Shown one piece after another: positions 17,701 to 24,914 of a stretch of 64,000 bases of DNA. Made by a program: the position numbers and the translations under genes. The DNA is taken from contig QHNH01000015.1 of the NCBI GenBank assembly GCA_003218375.1, positions 1 through 64,000 of the forward strand, written 5' to 3'. Positions within the stretch are counted from its first letter, which is position 1, and every line of letters begins with the position of its first letter. The notes below the pieces were generated by a model. It saw nothing but the letters and a program-made list of their open reading frames with translations. It ran no database searches and was not told the origin of the DNA. Origin of the DNA: Verrucomicrobiota bacterium. Lineage in GTDB: Bacteria; Verrucomicrobiota; Verrucomicrobiia; Chthoniobacterales; UBA10450.

Positions 17701-17910
17701 GCCACCCGCGCGGGTGACCCCGGTGTAGCGGGTGCCCGACGAGGTATCGACCGCGGAAATCTCCGCGCCGACGACCGGTTGTCCGGAAGCGTCGGTCACG
17801 ACACCGCCCAGAGCGGACGAAGTGACTCCCTGCGCGCAAAGTCGCGCGGGATGGGCGAACAGGGCCGCTAATAGTAAAAGAACGAATAGGGTTAAGACGG
17901 ATTTTCTCAT
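14704..17910 (-). CDS. TonB-dependent receptor-like outer membrane protein with carboxypeptidase-regulatory-like N-domain
   Basis: The product has 1068 residues. After a signal peptide (MRKSVLTLFVLLLLAALFAH) it has a beta-sandwich of the carboxypeptidase-regulatory type (LGGVVTDASGQPVVGAEISA, YTGVTRAGGRWDIPNVRTGG). A plug-like region follows with NNIQVDGATISDAFG and RESNFAGASINAITRSGSNT, then a long beta-barrel ending SRWKVQLGIRISF with a terminal Phe. This is the Oar/SusC-distant type found in Acidobacteria and Verrucomicrobia. No clear TonB box was seen. Substrate is unknown. The nucleoside transporter gene lies upstream in the same direction (129-base gap), so uptake of a nucleoside-containing compound is possible but unproven. 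Confidence 0.85.
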   Translation of the reverse strand: MRKSVLTLFVLLLLAALFAHPARLCAQGVTSSALGGVVTDASGQPVVGAEISAVDTSSGTRYTGVTRAGGRWDIPNVRTGGPFRITASANGQSKTRSGIFTTLMQTAEVNLQLSAGAAPTETTVTTTEGATTERVVVSGTAVEDLYSSDRTGTSTYVDRKEINNLPTITRSLNDYIRLTPQISTLARQGASAAGQNNRSNNIQVDGATISDAFGLATTGGGTGAPTESAEPISLDAIDQFRVNIAPFDVRESNFAGASINAITRSGSNTFHGSVYGVGRNEDLVGEGSRIRMPVAAFHDYTWGARLDGPVFKDVLFFFVSYEQKRALIPIIGDTSKFVLTGPNSVGDIISITNSTYHFDPGGSGQESTIIEDNKFLMKFDWNVLPGHHASITYNHVEGTNQFGLFRGTTFDLKSRQYSKPIEFDSMTLQIFDTWNSNFSTESRVVFNNTSAERVPNGIFPSVVVHETYGDVRFGSEQFSQENFLNQEQIEATINATYTLGNHEFLLGTQNEFLAFENKFLRDFFGAFDFRATGSGATAFTATQNYQRGAPSNYSVTIPTVPGTIPITEVRLFDFSGYLQDKWKIRPNLVLTAGIRIDTHVYPDDPFFNPQFAADFPGRSTADIEGDVIYSPRIGFNWDVFDNKKTQVRGGTGIFGTRTLGVLYTNQYGGTGVDFKRVTQNFGGTGQPALTPGFFKGDPRNPPPPIGGGTAVVPEIDINDKDFETPSNWRSSLALDQKLPFWNLIATVEGLYTKTLKAVTEKNINLGNFVRTRTEDGRPVFGGLNRDKSFGSVILLDNTNSGYSYNLTGQIERPDPGDGWYGKFAYTFGRAYDVNSTSSSQASSNFGFNPVAGNPNLDVLSISDFELRHRFLGVLTYTHAFWKGWDTTIGAVYEGASGHPYSVLYNGDANGDGLFSNDLIYVPTGPNDPIGALFRAPTGSTQTNAQNFAAYNDYIDHNEFLRKHRGGIAPRNGGRDPWINRLDLSFRQRIPVKWVWAELTADILNFTNLLDDNWGQIKRFSTFATPQPVTLNSTTQFYTYTGTGAKAIVQSDQDLDSRWKVQLGIRISF

Positions 17911-18039
17911 GAAGGCTTGGTTTTACGTCGCCCGCCCACGCACCACGAGAAAAAAGTGCGATTTCCTGAAATTATTTTTGAACGCCGAGGAAGGTGCCGA
18001 AAAAATCTGCAATTTGCCTGGGCAAACGAGGGAGTCCGC

Positions 18040-19299
18040 TCAGATGATCACGCCGACCACGGCGGCGAACAGATAACAGGCGAGCACGCCCGCGATCATC
18101 GATTTCAGGCCGAGCCGGGCGAGATCATGGCGGCGCTCTGGCGCGAGGGCGCCGATCCCTCCGATCTGGATCGCGATGCTGGAGAAATTCGCGAAACCGC
18201 AAAGCGCATAACTGGCGAGCGTGACCGACCGCTGGTCCACCGCGCCTGGATGCGTTTTCACAAAATTGGACAGATCGAGATAGCTGACGAACTCGTTGAG
18301 GACGATGCGTTCGCCCAGGATTCCGCCGATGAGCGGGCAATCGCTCCACGGCACGCCGATGAGCCAGGCGAAGGGCGCGTTCGCCCAGCCCAGCATTTGT
18401 TGAATGGTGAACGGCGCCGCGACGCCCAGCGCGTGTTGCGGCCAGACGATCAGGCCATTCAGAAGAGCGACAATCGCTACAAAGGCGATCAGCATTCCCA
18501 TCACGTTGATCGATAGCATCGCCCCTTCGCTCGCGCCGGTGCAGAGCGCGTCGATGCTGTTGGTCGCGGTCTTTTTCGTATCGAAATGGCAACGCTCGCC
18601 GGTCTCGCTCGGTTCGGTTTCCGGAAACATGATTTTGCCGACGAGCAAACCCGCGGGCGCCCCCAGGACCGACGCGGTCAGAATATGTCCGGCGCTTAAT
18701 CCTTCCATCCCCGCATACACCGCCATCACGCCAGTGGCGATCGTCGACATGCCGGTGGTCATCAGCGCCATGATTTCGCTTTGCGTCATCTTCGGCAGGT
18801 AGGGTTTAATCACCAGGGCGGCTTCGGTTTGCCCGAGGAAAATGTTGCTGGCGCCGGCGAGACTTTCGCTCCCGCTGGTTCGCATCGTTTTCATCATCAC
18901 CCAGGCCATGGCCGCGACGACTTTTTGCAGGACGCCCCAATAATAAAGCAGCGAGGAGAGCGAAGAGATCAGGATGATCGTGGCCGTGACGGAGATCGCG
19001 AAGACGTAGGCGCCAGACGCGCCGAATGCTCCGCGCAGCATAGCGGCGTCGCCCAACGGACCAAAGACCATCTTCGCGCCGTCATAGGCGTAGGCATTGA
19101 GCTGGTCCATCACCACCTGGGCGCCCTGGAAGAGCCGCAAGCCGATCGGTGTTTTCAGGATGAAAATCGCAAAAGCAAATTGCAGGACCATCCCCCAGAT
19201 CACGGTGCGCCAGGGAAACCGCTTCCGGTTATTGGATAAGAGCCACGCGCAAGCCAGCATCGCTACCAGGCCGAGGACGCTGATTAGTTGCAGAGGCAT
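18040..19299 (-). CDS. NupC/CNT family nucleoside transporter
   Basis: The product has 419 residues from the ATG at 19299 (MPLQLISVLGLVAMLACAWL). The reading frame stays open much further upstream, but that part is antisense to the TIR gene and contains the 36-bp repeat. About ten membrane segments are present, plus CNT signatures: FVFGPLGD-like MVFGPLGDAAMLRGAFG, SLLYYWGVLQKVVAAMAWVM, SGSESLAGASNIFLGQTEAA and MTTGMSTIATGVMAVYAGM. CNT proteins import nucleosides with Na+ or H+. The length is typical of bacterial members. The shared 36-bp element lies eight bases before the start. Confidence 0.9.
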   Translation of the reverse strand: MPLQLISVLGLVAMLACAWLLSNNRKRFPWRTVIWGMVLQFAFAIFILKTPIGLRLFQGAQVVMDQLNAYAYDGAKMVFGPLGDAAMLRGAFGASGAYVFAISVTATIILISSLSSLLYYWGVLQKVVAAMAWVMMKTMRTSGSESLAGASNIFLGQTEAALVIKPYLPKMTQSEIMALMTTGMSTIATGVMAVYAGMEGLSAGHILTASVLGAPAGLLVGKIMFPETEPSETGERCHFDTKKTATNSIDALCTGASEGAMLSINVMGMLIAFVAIVALLNGLIVWPQHALGVAAPFTIQQMLGWANAPFAWLIGVPWSDCPLIGGILGERIVLNEFVSYLDLSNFVKTHPGAVDQRSVTLASYALCGFANFSSIAIQIGGIGALAPERRHDLARLGLKSMIAGVLACYLFAAVVGVII

Positions 19300-19307
19300 G
19301 TCCGCCG

Positions 19308-19343
19308 TTTCTAATTCGGGGTGAAATCCTTGGCGAGCGATTT
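19308..19343 (-). promoter_or_regulatory. 36-bp conserved element upstream of the NupC start codon
   Basis: On the minus strand it reads AAATCGCTCGCCAAGGATTT then CACCCCGAATTAGAAA. It differs from the 12765-12800 copy at two positions and sits at the same distance from the start codon. Confidence 0.7.
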
Positions 19344-19413
19344 CCATTACGGGTCGCCCATCAATTCCGTTGCCGGTTGCGCGAGGCGTAAGTAAAACCG
19401 AACCGGTCCGGTT

Positions 19414-20226
19414 ATGCCACGCGACGTTTTCATTTCCCACTCGGCCCAGGACAAAAAGGTCGCGGAAACCATTTGTGGGGCGTTGGAACAGTCCGGCATC
19501 CAATGCTGGGTGGCGCCACGGGATGTGCGGCCGGGGCGTTCCTTCCCGGGCGAAATCACCCGGGCGATCCAACAGACCAAAGTGATGCTGCTGATTTTCT
19601 CGCGGCATTCGAACAGCTCGGAACAAGTGCTGCGCGAAGTGCAGCTCGCCGTCGATTGCCATGTGCCCATCGTCCGGCTGCGGATCGAAGACATCCCGCT
19701 CAGTGACGATCTGCGGTACTACCTGAGCACTCCGCATTGGCTTGATGCCCTCACCCATCCGCTCTCGAAACATATTCCGCCGGTGGCCGCGGCCATCCGG
19801 GAGTTACTCGGACCATCTTCGGCCGAAAATGAAACGGCCGCAGCCGCGCCTCAACCGCCATCGGCTGAAGTAGTGATGAAACAGCGCGCCGCCTCTGCCG
19901 GACAACGATTTCCGGTGAAGCGGGGCTCGGTCGTCATCGGCACCGACGCGATGCGGCGCGATATCGAATCTTACAATGCCCGGTGGCCCTCGCGCCGCGC
20001 CACCATCCGCGGCGACGTGCGGTTAGGCGAGAAGGCGGCCAACCACAGTTACACCGCCAGCTTCGAGCATGATTACTACGTCGAGAACGCGACTCGGGGC
20101 GAATGGATCAACGGCGCCGTCGCCGTCGACCTTCAGATCACGATCGATGGCGACAGCATCCCGCGCATCGTTTCGATGAAACAAAAAACGCTGCGAAAAG
20201 ATAAAGGAACAATGCAGAAGCGGTAA
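19414..20226 (+). CDS. TIR-domain protein with uncharacterised C-terminal domain
   Basis: The product has 270 residues. Residues of about 1-130 are a bacterial TIR (TIR_2) domain: DVFISHSAQDKKVAETICGA, CWVAPRDVRPGRSFPGEITR, VMLLIFSRHSNSSEQVLREV, and RIEDIPLSDDLRYYLSTPHW, then LDAL. Such domains can cleave NAD+ or bind other TIRs, often in antiphage or signalling proteins. A catalytic Glu was not pinned down. After a short Ala/Pro linker, residues of about 165-265 form a beta-rich domain (DIESYNARWPSRRATIRGDV, ASFEHDYYVENATRGEWING) that I do not recognise. No effector or sensor partner gene lies next to it. It is divergent from NupC, and its 3' end is partly duplicated at 21432-21495. Confidence 0.8.
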   Translation: MPRDVFISHSAQDKKVAETICGALEQSGIQCWVAPRDVRPGRSFPGEITRAIQQTKVMLLIFSRHSNSSEQVLREVQLAVDCHVPIVRLRIEDIPLSDDLRYYLSTPHWLDALTHPLSKHIPPVAAAIRELLGPSSAENETAAAAPQPPSAEVVMKQRAASAGQRFPVKRGSVVIGTDAMRRDIESYNARWPSRRATIRGDVRLGEKAANHSYTASFEHDYYVENATRGEWINGAVAVDLQITIDGDSIPRIVSMKQKTLRKDKGTMQKR

Positions 20227-20416
20227 CGCCGCCAAGAACAAGCTCTGACTCCGGACATCCCTTTGCTGTAGAGGCGGCTGTCTCAGCCGCAATTCCCTTC
20301 ATTCTGATTGCCTTGGCCGTCGCCAGCCCGATAGCATCGGGGAAATGCTCCCCAGCCGCTCTTTCGCAACCAGATTAGACGCCTCAAAGGCGTCTACATC
20401 TGGTTAGACCCTGAAC
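20227..20416. other. intergenic palindromes and attC half site before the second cassette array
   Basis: Two hairpins are present: GCGGCTGTCTCAGCCGC at 20273-20289, and a long palindrome at 20368-20405 with arms AACCAGAT-TAGACGCC and GGCGTCTA-ATCTGGTT. The second overlaps GTTAGAC (20403-20409), which fits the attC right box GTTRRRY and lies eight bases before the next gene start. Confidence 0.6.
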
Positions 20417-20716
20417 GTGTCGCGAAAGCACAAATACATTTTGTTCGCTTGGAATCTTCTCTACATAGCAGTCTTAGTGATTTGCTTCGCTTTGATCGGT
20501 CCGGCTCGCCGCATATCGTGGGACGCAATCCATTCTAAGATCGATTCCTCCACTACGTTTGAAGATCTGTATCCACGAGCTCAACACGCTGTGGCGGCTC
20601 TCCAGGATACCGATAAAGTCGTAGAATGGATTGCGTCGTTCGGGCAAATCCTGCTCGTCCCAATGTCGGGGTCTAACCAGACGATGCAGCGAACCGCGCC
20701 CCGCTCCGATGCGTAA
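20417..20716 (+). CDS. small single-pass membrane protein (cassette gene)
   Basis: The product has 99 residues from a GTG start. It has a basic N-terminus (SRKHK), one membrane helix (FAWNLLYIAVLVICFALIG) and a soluble tail of about 60 residues. No family is recognised. The last 18 or so residues (NQTMQRTAPRSDA end) are encoded inside the left part of the attC site, so the frame reads into the recombination site. This is a common trait of cassette genes. A shorter native end was probably lost, or the attC-coded tail is genuine. The gene lies between a GTTAGAC half site and a complete attC. Confidence 0.55.
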   Translation: MSRKHKYILFAWNLLYIAVLVICFALIGPARRISWDAIHSKIDSSTTFEDLYPRAQHAVAALQDTDKVVEWIASFGQILLVPMSGSNQTMQRTAPRSDA

Positions 20717-20818
20717 CTTTGGTCTAGTTAGTTCGTCCAACTTGCAGCCACGCGCGCTCTCGGGCGCGGTCGCCCCGTCTACGTCACGGCTTAGCAGTCC
20801 GTTCCATTCTCGTTAGGC
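20671..20818 (+). other. attC-like integron recombination site
   Basis: The left box GTCTAAC (20671-20677) and right box GTTAGGC (20812-20818) match both consensus boxes. The adjacent arms CTAACCAGACGATGCAGCGAA and the complement of TTCCATTCTCGTTAG align with spacing bulges. The length of 148 bases is at the long end for attC sites. Confidence 0.7.
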
Positions 20819-20831
20819 CTCTAATGTTCCA

Positions 20832-21344
20832 ATGAATTGGGAAATGCTCTCTGCAATCGGCCAGCTCGCTGCTGCCGTTGGTGTCATTCCGTCGCTCATC
20901 TACCTTGCCATCCAGATCAGGGAGCAGAATAAGGAGCGCCGCCGCGCCGCCATCAACCTGTTGACCGCACAGTGGAGTGATCTGGTCCAATCTGCTCAGG
21001 ATCACGCCGACTTTGCTGCGCTCTTTCTCGAGGGGATGCGCTCTTTCGATAGCTTGGACCGTGTGGCGAAACTGAGATTTAGTGCGTTCTTTACAAGGTT
21101 TACCAGGAATTGCGAAGGGATGTTTCTCTACTATCGCGATGGCGCACTGGACGAGGCTTTGTGGGGAGAGGTCGAAAGAACGATCAGCGACTATTTCGCC
21201 TATCCTGGCGTGAAGGAGTGGTGGTCCACCCGCAAACATTGGTTGACGGATGAGTTTCGCGCGGTGGTAGAGGCGATCATCGCGAAAAATCCCGAACCGA
21301 AACTGTATGCCGCTTACAACTTAGATGCGCTGCCAACGGCCTAA
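20832..21344 (+). CDS. DUF6082/DUF4760-like membrane-anchored protein (cassette gene)
   Basis: The product has 170 residues. An N-terminal membrane helix (ALSAIGQLAAAVGVIPSLIY-like, residues 5-27) is followed by a basic segment (IREQNKERRRAAINLL) and a helical cytoplasmic domain with FFTRFTRNCEGMFLYYRDGA and PGVKEWWSTRKHWLTDEF. This layout matches small uncharacterised proteins of the DUF4760/DUF6082 sort; the exact family is unsure. The start is 14 bases after an attC right box (GTTAGGC). The stop TAA lies inside the next left box (GCCTAAC, 21339-21345), which strongly suggests an integron cassette. Confidence 0.65.
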   Translation: MNWEMLSAIGQLAAAVGVIPSLIYLAIQIREQNKERRRAAINLLTAQWSDLVQSAQDHADFAALFLEGMRSFDSLDRVAKLRFSAFFTRFTRNCEGMFLYYRDGALDEALWGEVERTISDYFAYPGVKEWWSTRKHWLTDEFRAVVEAIIAKNPEPKLYAAYNLDALPTA

Positions 21345-21582
21345 CCAGGCATACAGCGAACCGCGGGAATCGCGGCAGCGAATTCTACGCGAGCCTTCCA
21401 ATGCACAGACTGACGCCTTCTGCGCCCACGAATTTCGATAAAGCAAAAGACCGTTCGAAAAGACAAGGGAACGAGGCAGCGGAGGTAGCCAAGAAGCGGC
21501 GGTCTCCAGAGCACCGAACCAAAAAACGGCGATTTGCAAATCGCTGCTCCTTGAGCCGATTCGGCAAGCCATGGTGTTAGAC
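21339..21582 (+). other. attC-like region with inserted remnant of the TIR gene 3' end
   Basis: It opens with GCCTAAC and GCATACAGCGAACCGCGGG, and closes with GTTAGAC (21576-21582), but at 244 bases it is too long for one attC. Positions 21432-21495 resemble 20172-20237, the 3' end of the TIR gene and the bases after it (TCGAAAAGACAAGGGAAC against GCGAAAAGATAAAGGAAC). A palindrome GCGATTTGCAAATCGC lies at about 21528-21545. It may be two decayed attC sites or one site with an insertion. Confidence 0.5.
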
Positions 21583-22554
21583 CAACCCGGCGAAGGTCTG
21601 ATAGATGGCGCGGCGAATTCGGTTGGCGGCTTTGCCGGTTAGTTCGAAGGGCTCGTTCATCAAGGTCAAAGCAAATGGGATGAGCGCATCTTTGCGTGGG
21701 GGCAGCTCGATGGCACCGATGTGGAAGGAGCGGATTTTCCGGAAAGGCCAGCGATCGAAAAGCCATTCGGCGCCGTAGGGTGTGCCGCCCTCGAGTTGTT
21801 TCCCGGCATCACGCTCCGCCTGTCCGTAGGTGCCGAGCTGAATGTCGTGCAACAAAATCCAACCGCCGCGTTCGAGGTAGGGTGCGAGACGAAGCACGTC
21901 GAGCAACGGCCAGGGATGACGATGATCGGCGTCGATAAAGGCGAGGCCGAATTCGCCGGGCGACGCGATCTCGTGGACGAGATCGGATTCGCGGCCGGTG
22001 TGGACGCGGACAGTGGAAACGAGATCGGGAATCAAGTCGGGGATTTCGAAACCGATGGGGCGGGTTTGGTCGATGCTGCAATGGGTATGGGAATCGATGG
22101 TCTCGACGGTTACCCCGTCCCGGCCTGGGGGCAGGCCGGCTCCATGTTGACGATAGATGGCAGCGGCGATGATCGCGGTGGAGAAGCCGGTGAGCGTGCC
22201 GATCTCGATAACGCGCCGGGGCGCGAGAATGCTGACGAGCGCGGTGAGAAAGAAATAATCCCGTGAGCCGATCCCTCCGGGATAGCGGACATCATCGAGA
22301 TCCACCATGGCATGGAGGAAATCCATCTCGCCCGGCGCGGGAATTTTGCCGGGGTGACCCAGCTCTTCCGCGAGTTGCCGATACTTGATCTCGAATTGCT
22401 CGAAAGACTTGAACTCACCGACGTCGAAATAGCGCGCGGAATCTGGCGCCGGATTTTCTCGGACCGCTTCCGCCACTTTGCGGGCGAACTCGAAACGCCG
22501 GCCGGAAGGACCGTAACGGAAAAAATCCAGACGATGCGCGAGCGAAGGTTTCAC
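21577..22554 (-). CDS. class I SAM-dependent methyltransferase (CmcI/Methyltransf_24-like)
   Basis: The product has about 325 residues. The AdoMet site is visible: VIEIGTLTGFSTAIIAAAIY (motif I), and LAFIDADHRHPWPLLDVLRL, GGWILLHDI further on. This pattern is that of the Methyltransf_24 group, which includes O-methyltransferases and CmcI-like enzymes. The substrate is unknown. The start is uncertain: GTG at 22554 is chosen, and a TTG at 22584 extends it by ten residues. Its stop codon lies inside the GTTAGAC box at 21576-21582, so it converges on the cassette array. Confidence 0.75.
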   Translation of the reverse strand: MKPSLAHRLDFFRYGPSGRRFEFARKVAEAVRENPAPDSARYFDVGEFKSFEQFEIKYRQLAEELGHPGKIPAPGEMDFLHAMVDLDDVRYPGGIGSRDYFFLTALVSILAPRRVIEIGTLTGFSTAIIAAAIYRQHGAGLPPGRDGVTVETIDSHTHCSIDQTRPIGFEIPDLIPDLVSTVRVHTGRESDLVHEIASPGEFGLAFIDADHRHPWPLLDVLRLAPYLERGGWILLHDIQLGTYGQAERDAGKQLEGGTPYGAEWLFDRWPFRKIRSFHIGAIELPPRKDALIPFALTLMNEPFELTGKAANRIRRAIYQTFAGLV

Positions 22555-22589
22555 GGTCGTGCAATCTTCGCTGCGCCGGACCAAAAGAA

Positions 22590-22613
22590 AAGGCGGCCGA
22601 AACCAGCCGCCTT
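22590..22613. other. hairpin between divergent genes
   Basis: AAGGCGGC and GCCGCCTT form a perfect eight-base-pair stem with an eight-base loop. It sits upstream of both the methyltransferase gene and trpS. It may be an operator, an attenuator-like structure or a stray terminator. The trpS leader of about 145 bases after it shows no clear T-box. Confidence 0.4.
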
Positions 22614-22758
22614 CTCCCTCTCTGAATCCTCGGTGACCGGAGTGTTACTGCCGATGCAACCGCCGTTGGCGTCCACTTCGCGCGACATGGACAAAGCCCG
22701 AAGGGTGAGCGATTGGGAAATCGCGAATCAACCTCGCAACAAAATCTAGGAAATCAGC

Positions 22759-23718
22759 ATGCGCATTCTTTCCGGCATCCAACCCACTGGTATTCTTCAT
22801 ATCGGGAATTATCTCGGGATGATGCGCCCGGCGATCGCGCTTCAGGCGCAGGGCGAAGCGTTTTATTTCATCGCCGATTACCACGCGCTTACCACGATCG
22901 ACAATCCGGAGACGCTGAGGGCGAACAGCCGGAGAATAGCGCTCGACTTTCTCGCTTGCGGTCTCGATCCAGACAAGGGCGCGCTCTTCCGCCAAAGCGA
23001 TGTGCCGCAAGTGGCGGAGCTCACCTGGATTTTGTCGACGGTCACTCCCAAGGCCCTCCTCGAACGGGCGCACTCCTATAAAGATAAGGTGGCCCGTGGC
23101 CTGCCCGCGTCCGCCGGATTATTTACCTACCCTGTCCTGATGGCCGCCGACATTTTGATTTATGACAGCGATCTTGTGCCGGTGGGCAAAGACCAGAAGC
23201 AACACCTCGAGATGGCGCGCGACATAGCGCAGAAATTTAACGACACCTTCGGCGGCGTTCTAAAATTGCCCGAGCCGCATATTCAATCCGCCACCGAAAC
23301 GGTCCCTGGTCTCGACGGCCAGAAGATGAGCAAAAGCTACGGAAACACGATCGACATCTTCGGCGACGAAAAAGAAATGCGGAAACGGATCATGAGCATC
23401 GTGACCGATTCGGCCCCGGTGGAAGCAGCGAAAGATCCCGCCAGCTCGACGATCTTCCAGCTCTACTCCCTTTTCGCGAGCAAGGAGGAAACCGAGACCA
23501 TGCGCGAAGTGTTCCAGGGCGGAGGCACCGGCTACGGCGATTTCAAAAAACAATTGTTCGCGAAGCTCTGGGAATACTTTGAACCGATGCGCAAGCGGCG
23601 GGAGGAAATTCTGAAAGACGTTGCCTACATCGACACCGTGCTTAAGAAGGGCGCAGCCCGCGCGAACGAGGAAGCGGGCAAGGTGATGAAACGCGTCCGA
23701 GCTGCCGTCGGGCTGTAG
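22759..23718 (+). CDS. trpS: tryptophan--tRNA ligase
   Basis: The product has 319 residues, the usual length of bacterial TrpS. The class I signatures are present: GILHIGNYLG (HIGH motif) near residue 12 and GQKMSKSYGN (KMSKS) near residue 190. PVLMAADILIYDSDLVPVGK is the conserved Trp/ATP pocket. It charges tRNA-Trp with tryptophan using ATP in the cytoplasm. AGGA eight bases before the ATG at 22759 serves as ribosome binding site. It appears to be transcribed alone. Confidence 0.97.
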   Translation: MRILSGIQPTGILHIGNYLGMMRPAIALQAQGEAFYFIADYHALTTIDNPETLRANSRRIALDFLACGLDPDKGALFRQSDVPQVAELTWILSTVTPKALLERAHSYKDKVARGLPASAGLFTYPVLMAADILIYDSDLVPVGKDQKQHLEMARDIAQKFNDTFGGVLKLPEPHIQSATETVPGLDGQKMSKSYGNTIDIFGDEKEMRKRIMSIVTDSAPVEAAKDPASSTIFQLYSLFASKEETETMREVFQGGGTGYGDFKKQLFAKLWEYFEPMRKRREEILKDVAYIDTVLKKGAARANEEAGKVMKRVRAAVGL

Positions 23719-23730
23719 TTCTTTTTCGTC

Positions 23731-23866
23731 TGGGAGCGCAGGCTGCCAGCGTGCAGTAGCCGGCAGCTTGCCGGCTACACCTAACGAACGTCTAAAAACT
23801 TCCGCGCAGAAAAGAACGTCTCGGCAAGCTGCCGAGACGGGCAGGCTGGCAGCCTGCGCTCCCCAG
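23731..23866. repeat. large nested palindromic repeat (GGGAGCGCAGGCTGCCAGC arms)
   Basis: The outer arms GGGAGCGCAGGCTGCCAGC and GGCAGCCTGCGCTCCC are inverted. Inside them are two separate palindromes, GCCGGCAGCTTGCCGGC and GTCTCGGCAAGCTGCCGAGAC, that share a CAGCTTGCCG core but have different stem ends. It lies between convergent genes. Confidence 0.85.
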
Positions 23867-23882
23867 AAAAAATAACGCGCTC

Positions 23883-24914
23883 TTACTTCATCGCGTCCGT
23901 CACCGGAGGCGACGCGCTTTGTTTTACTTCGGCAAAGATCAATCGGCCCGCGCCGGTTTGGAGCGCGCTCGAAACGACCACCGTCGCTACTTTCCCGAGG
24001 TAGGCCCGCGCGTGGTTCACCACGATCATGGTGCCGTCCGGCAAATAGCCGACGGCCTGGTGCGATTCGCGCCCTTCCTTGACGAGGTTCAATTCCAGTT
24101 CATCGCCGGCCGCCGCGCTCGGGCGCAGGGCGCGCGCGAGATCGGCCAGGTTCAAGGCCGGCACCTTCTGGAGCCGGGCCACCTGGCAAAGGGCCTGATC
24201 GTTTGTCAGCAGGCGCGCCTGCAAAATTTTCGCGGTCCGGACCAGCCGCGCGTCGATGGAAAGATCGGCGTCGCCCGTAGTCTCGTGGATGGTGAGGTCC
24301 AACTCCCGGGATTTCTGGAGCTGGTTCAAAATGTCGAGGCCGCGCCGGCCGCGTTCCCGCTTGATCGAGTCGCGCGAGTCGGCCAGGGTTTGCAATTCTC
24401 CGAGGACGAACCGCGGCACGATCAAGGCGCGGCTGAGAAAACCCGTGGCGCAGAGTTCTGCGATCCGGCCATCGATGATGACGTTGGTATCCACGATGAG
24501 CGGCTCGTGCTGCGTGGTCTCGCGCGCGAAACGCACGTATGGGATGATGAGGGAGAACTCGTCGCGGTTGCTCCGCATGGCGAGCATCATCCCGAGGTAA
24601 CCGAAGGTGCAATACACCACCAGGCGCGCCGCCCACTGCACGGTGTCGCTTTGATAACGCAAAACATCGGAAGCCATGAACAGATTCGCGAAGAGCAGAC
24701 CGAGGAGAAGACCAAAGGTGGCGGAAGAAAAGGCGCGCAGCGAAAAACCCTTCAGGAGTCGATCTGCCAGGACGATGATCAACGCGAACACGACCGCGAC
24801 GAGGATCCCGGGTACCGGATTGCCCTGGGTCTCCGAAGTCACGATCCCGCCGATCGCCGCGCAAAACGTGACGAAGAGAACGCGCAGCAGATTTACAGTG
24901 AGTAACGGCGTCAT
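23883..24914 (-). CDS. PIN-TRAM domain membrane protein (YacL-like)
   Basis: The product has 343 residues. Four N-terminal membrane helices (residues 5-125) are followed by a PIN domain with the acidic residues of a nuclease site (IVDTNVIIDGRIAEL, FVLGELQTLAD, LSIDARLVRTAKIL, LLTNDQALCQVA). A C-terminal TRAM domain ends it (GRESHQAVGYLPDGTMIVVN, ATVVVSSALQTGAGRLIFAE). This is the architecture of Bacillus YacL and its relatives, proposed membrane-tethered RNases. The start overlaps the stop of the MCE protein gene by ATGA, so it is probably co-translated with the lipid transport genes upstream. Confidence 0.9.
   Translation of the reverse strand: MTPLLTVNLLRVLFVTFCAAIGGIVTSETQGNPVPGILVAVVFALIIVLADRLLKGFSLRAFSSATFGLLLGLLFANLFMASDVLRYQSDTVQWAARLVVYCTFGYLGMMLAMRSNRDEFSLIIPYVRFARETTQHEPLIVDTNVIIDGRIAELCATGFLSRALIVPRFVLGELQTLADSRDSIKRERGRRGLDILNQLQKSRELDLTIHETTGDADLSIDARLVRTAKILQARLLTNDQALCQVARLQKVPALNLADLARALRPSAAAGDELELNLVKEGRESHQAVGYLPDGTMIVVNHARAYLGKVATVVVSSALQTGAGRLIFAEVKQSASPPVTDAMK

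Noticed and set aside
18040-19773. Long N-terminal extension of the NupC gene up to 19773
   Set aside because: The extension is antisense to the TIR gene and crosses the 36-bp element; the hydrophobic NupC body starts at the ATG at 19299.
22613-22758. A tryptophan T-box or leader peptide before trpS
   Set aside because: No T-box consensus, no Trp-codon run and only one simple hairpin were seen.
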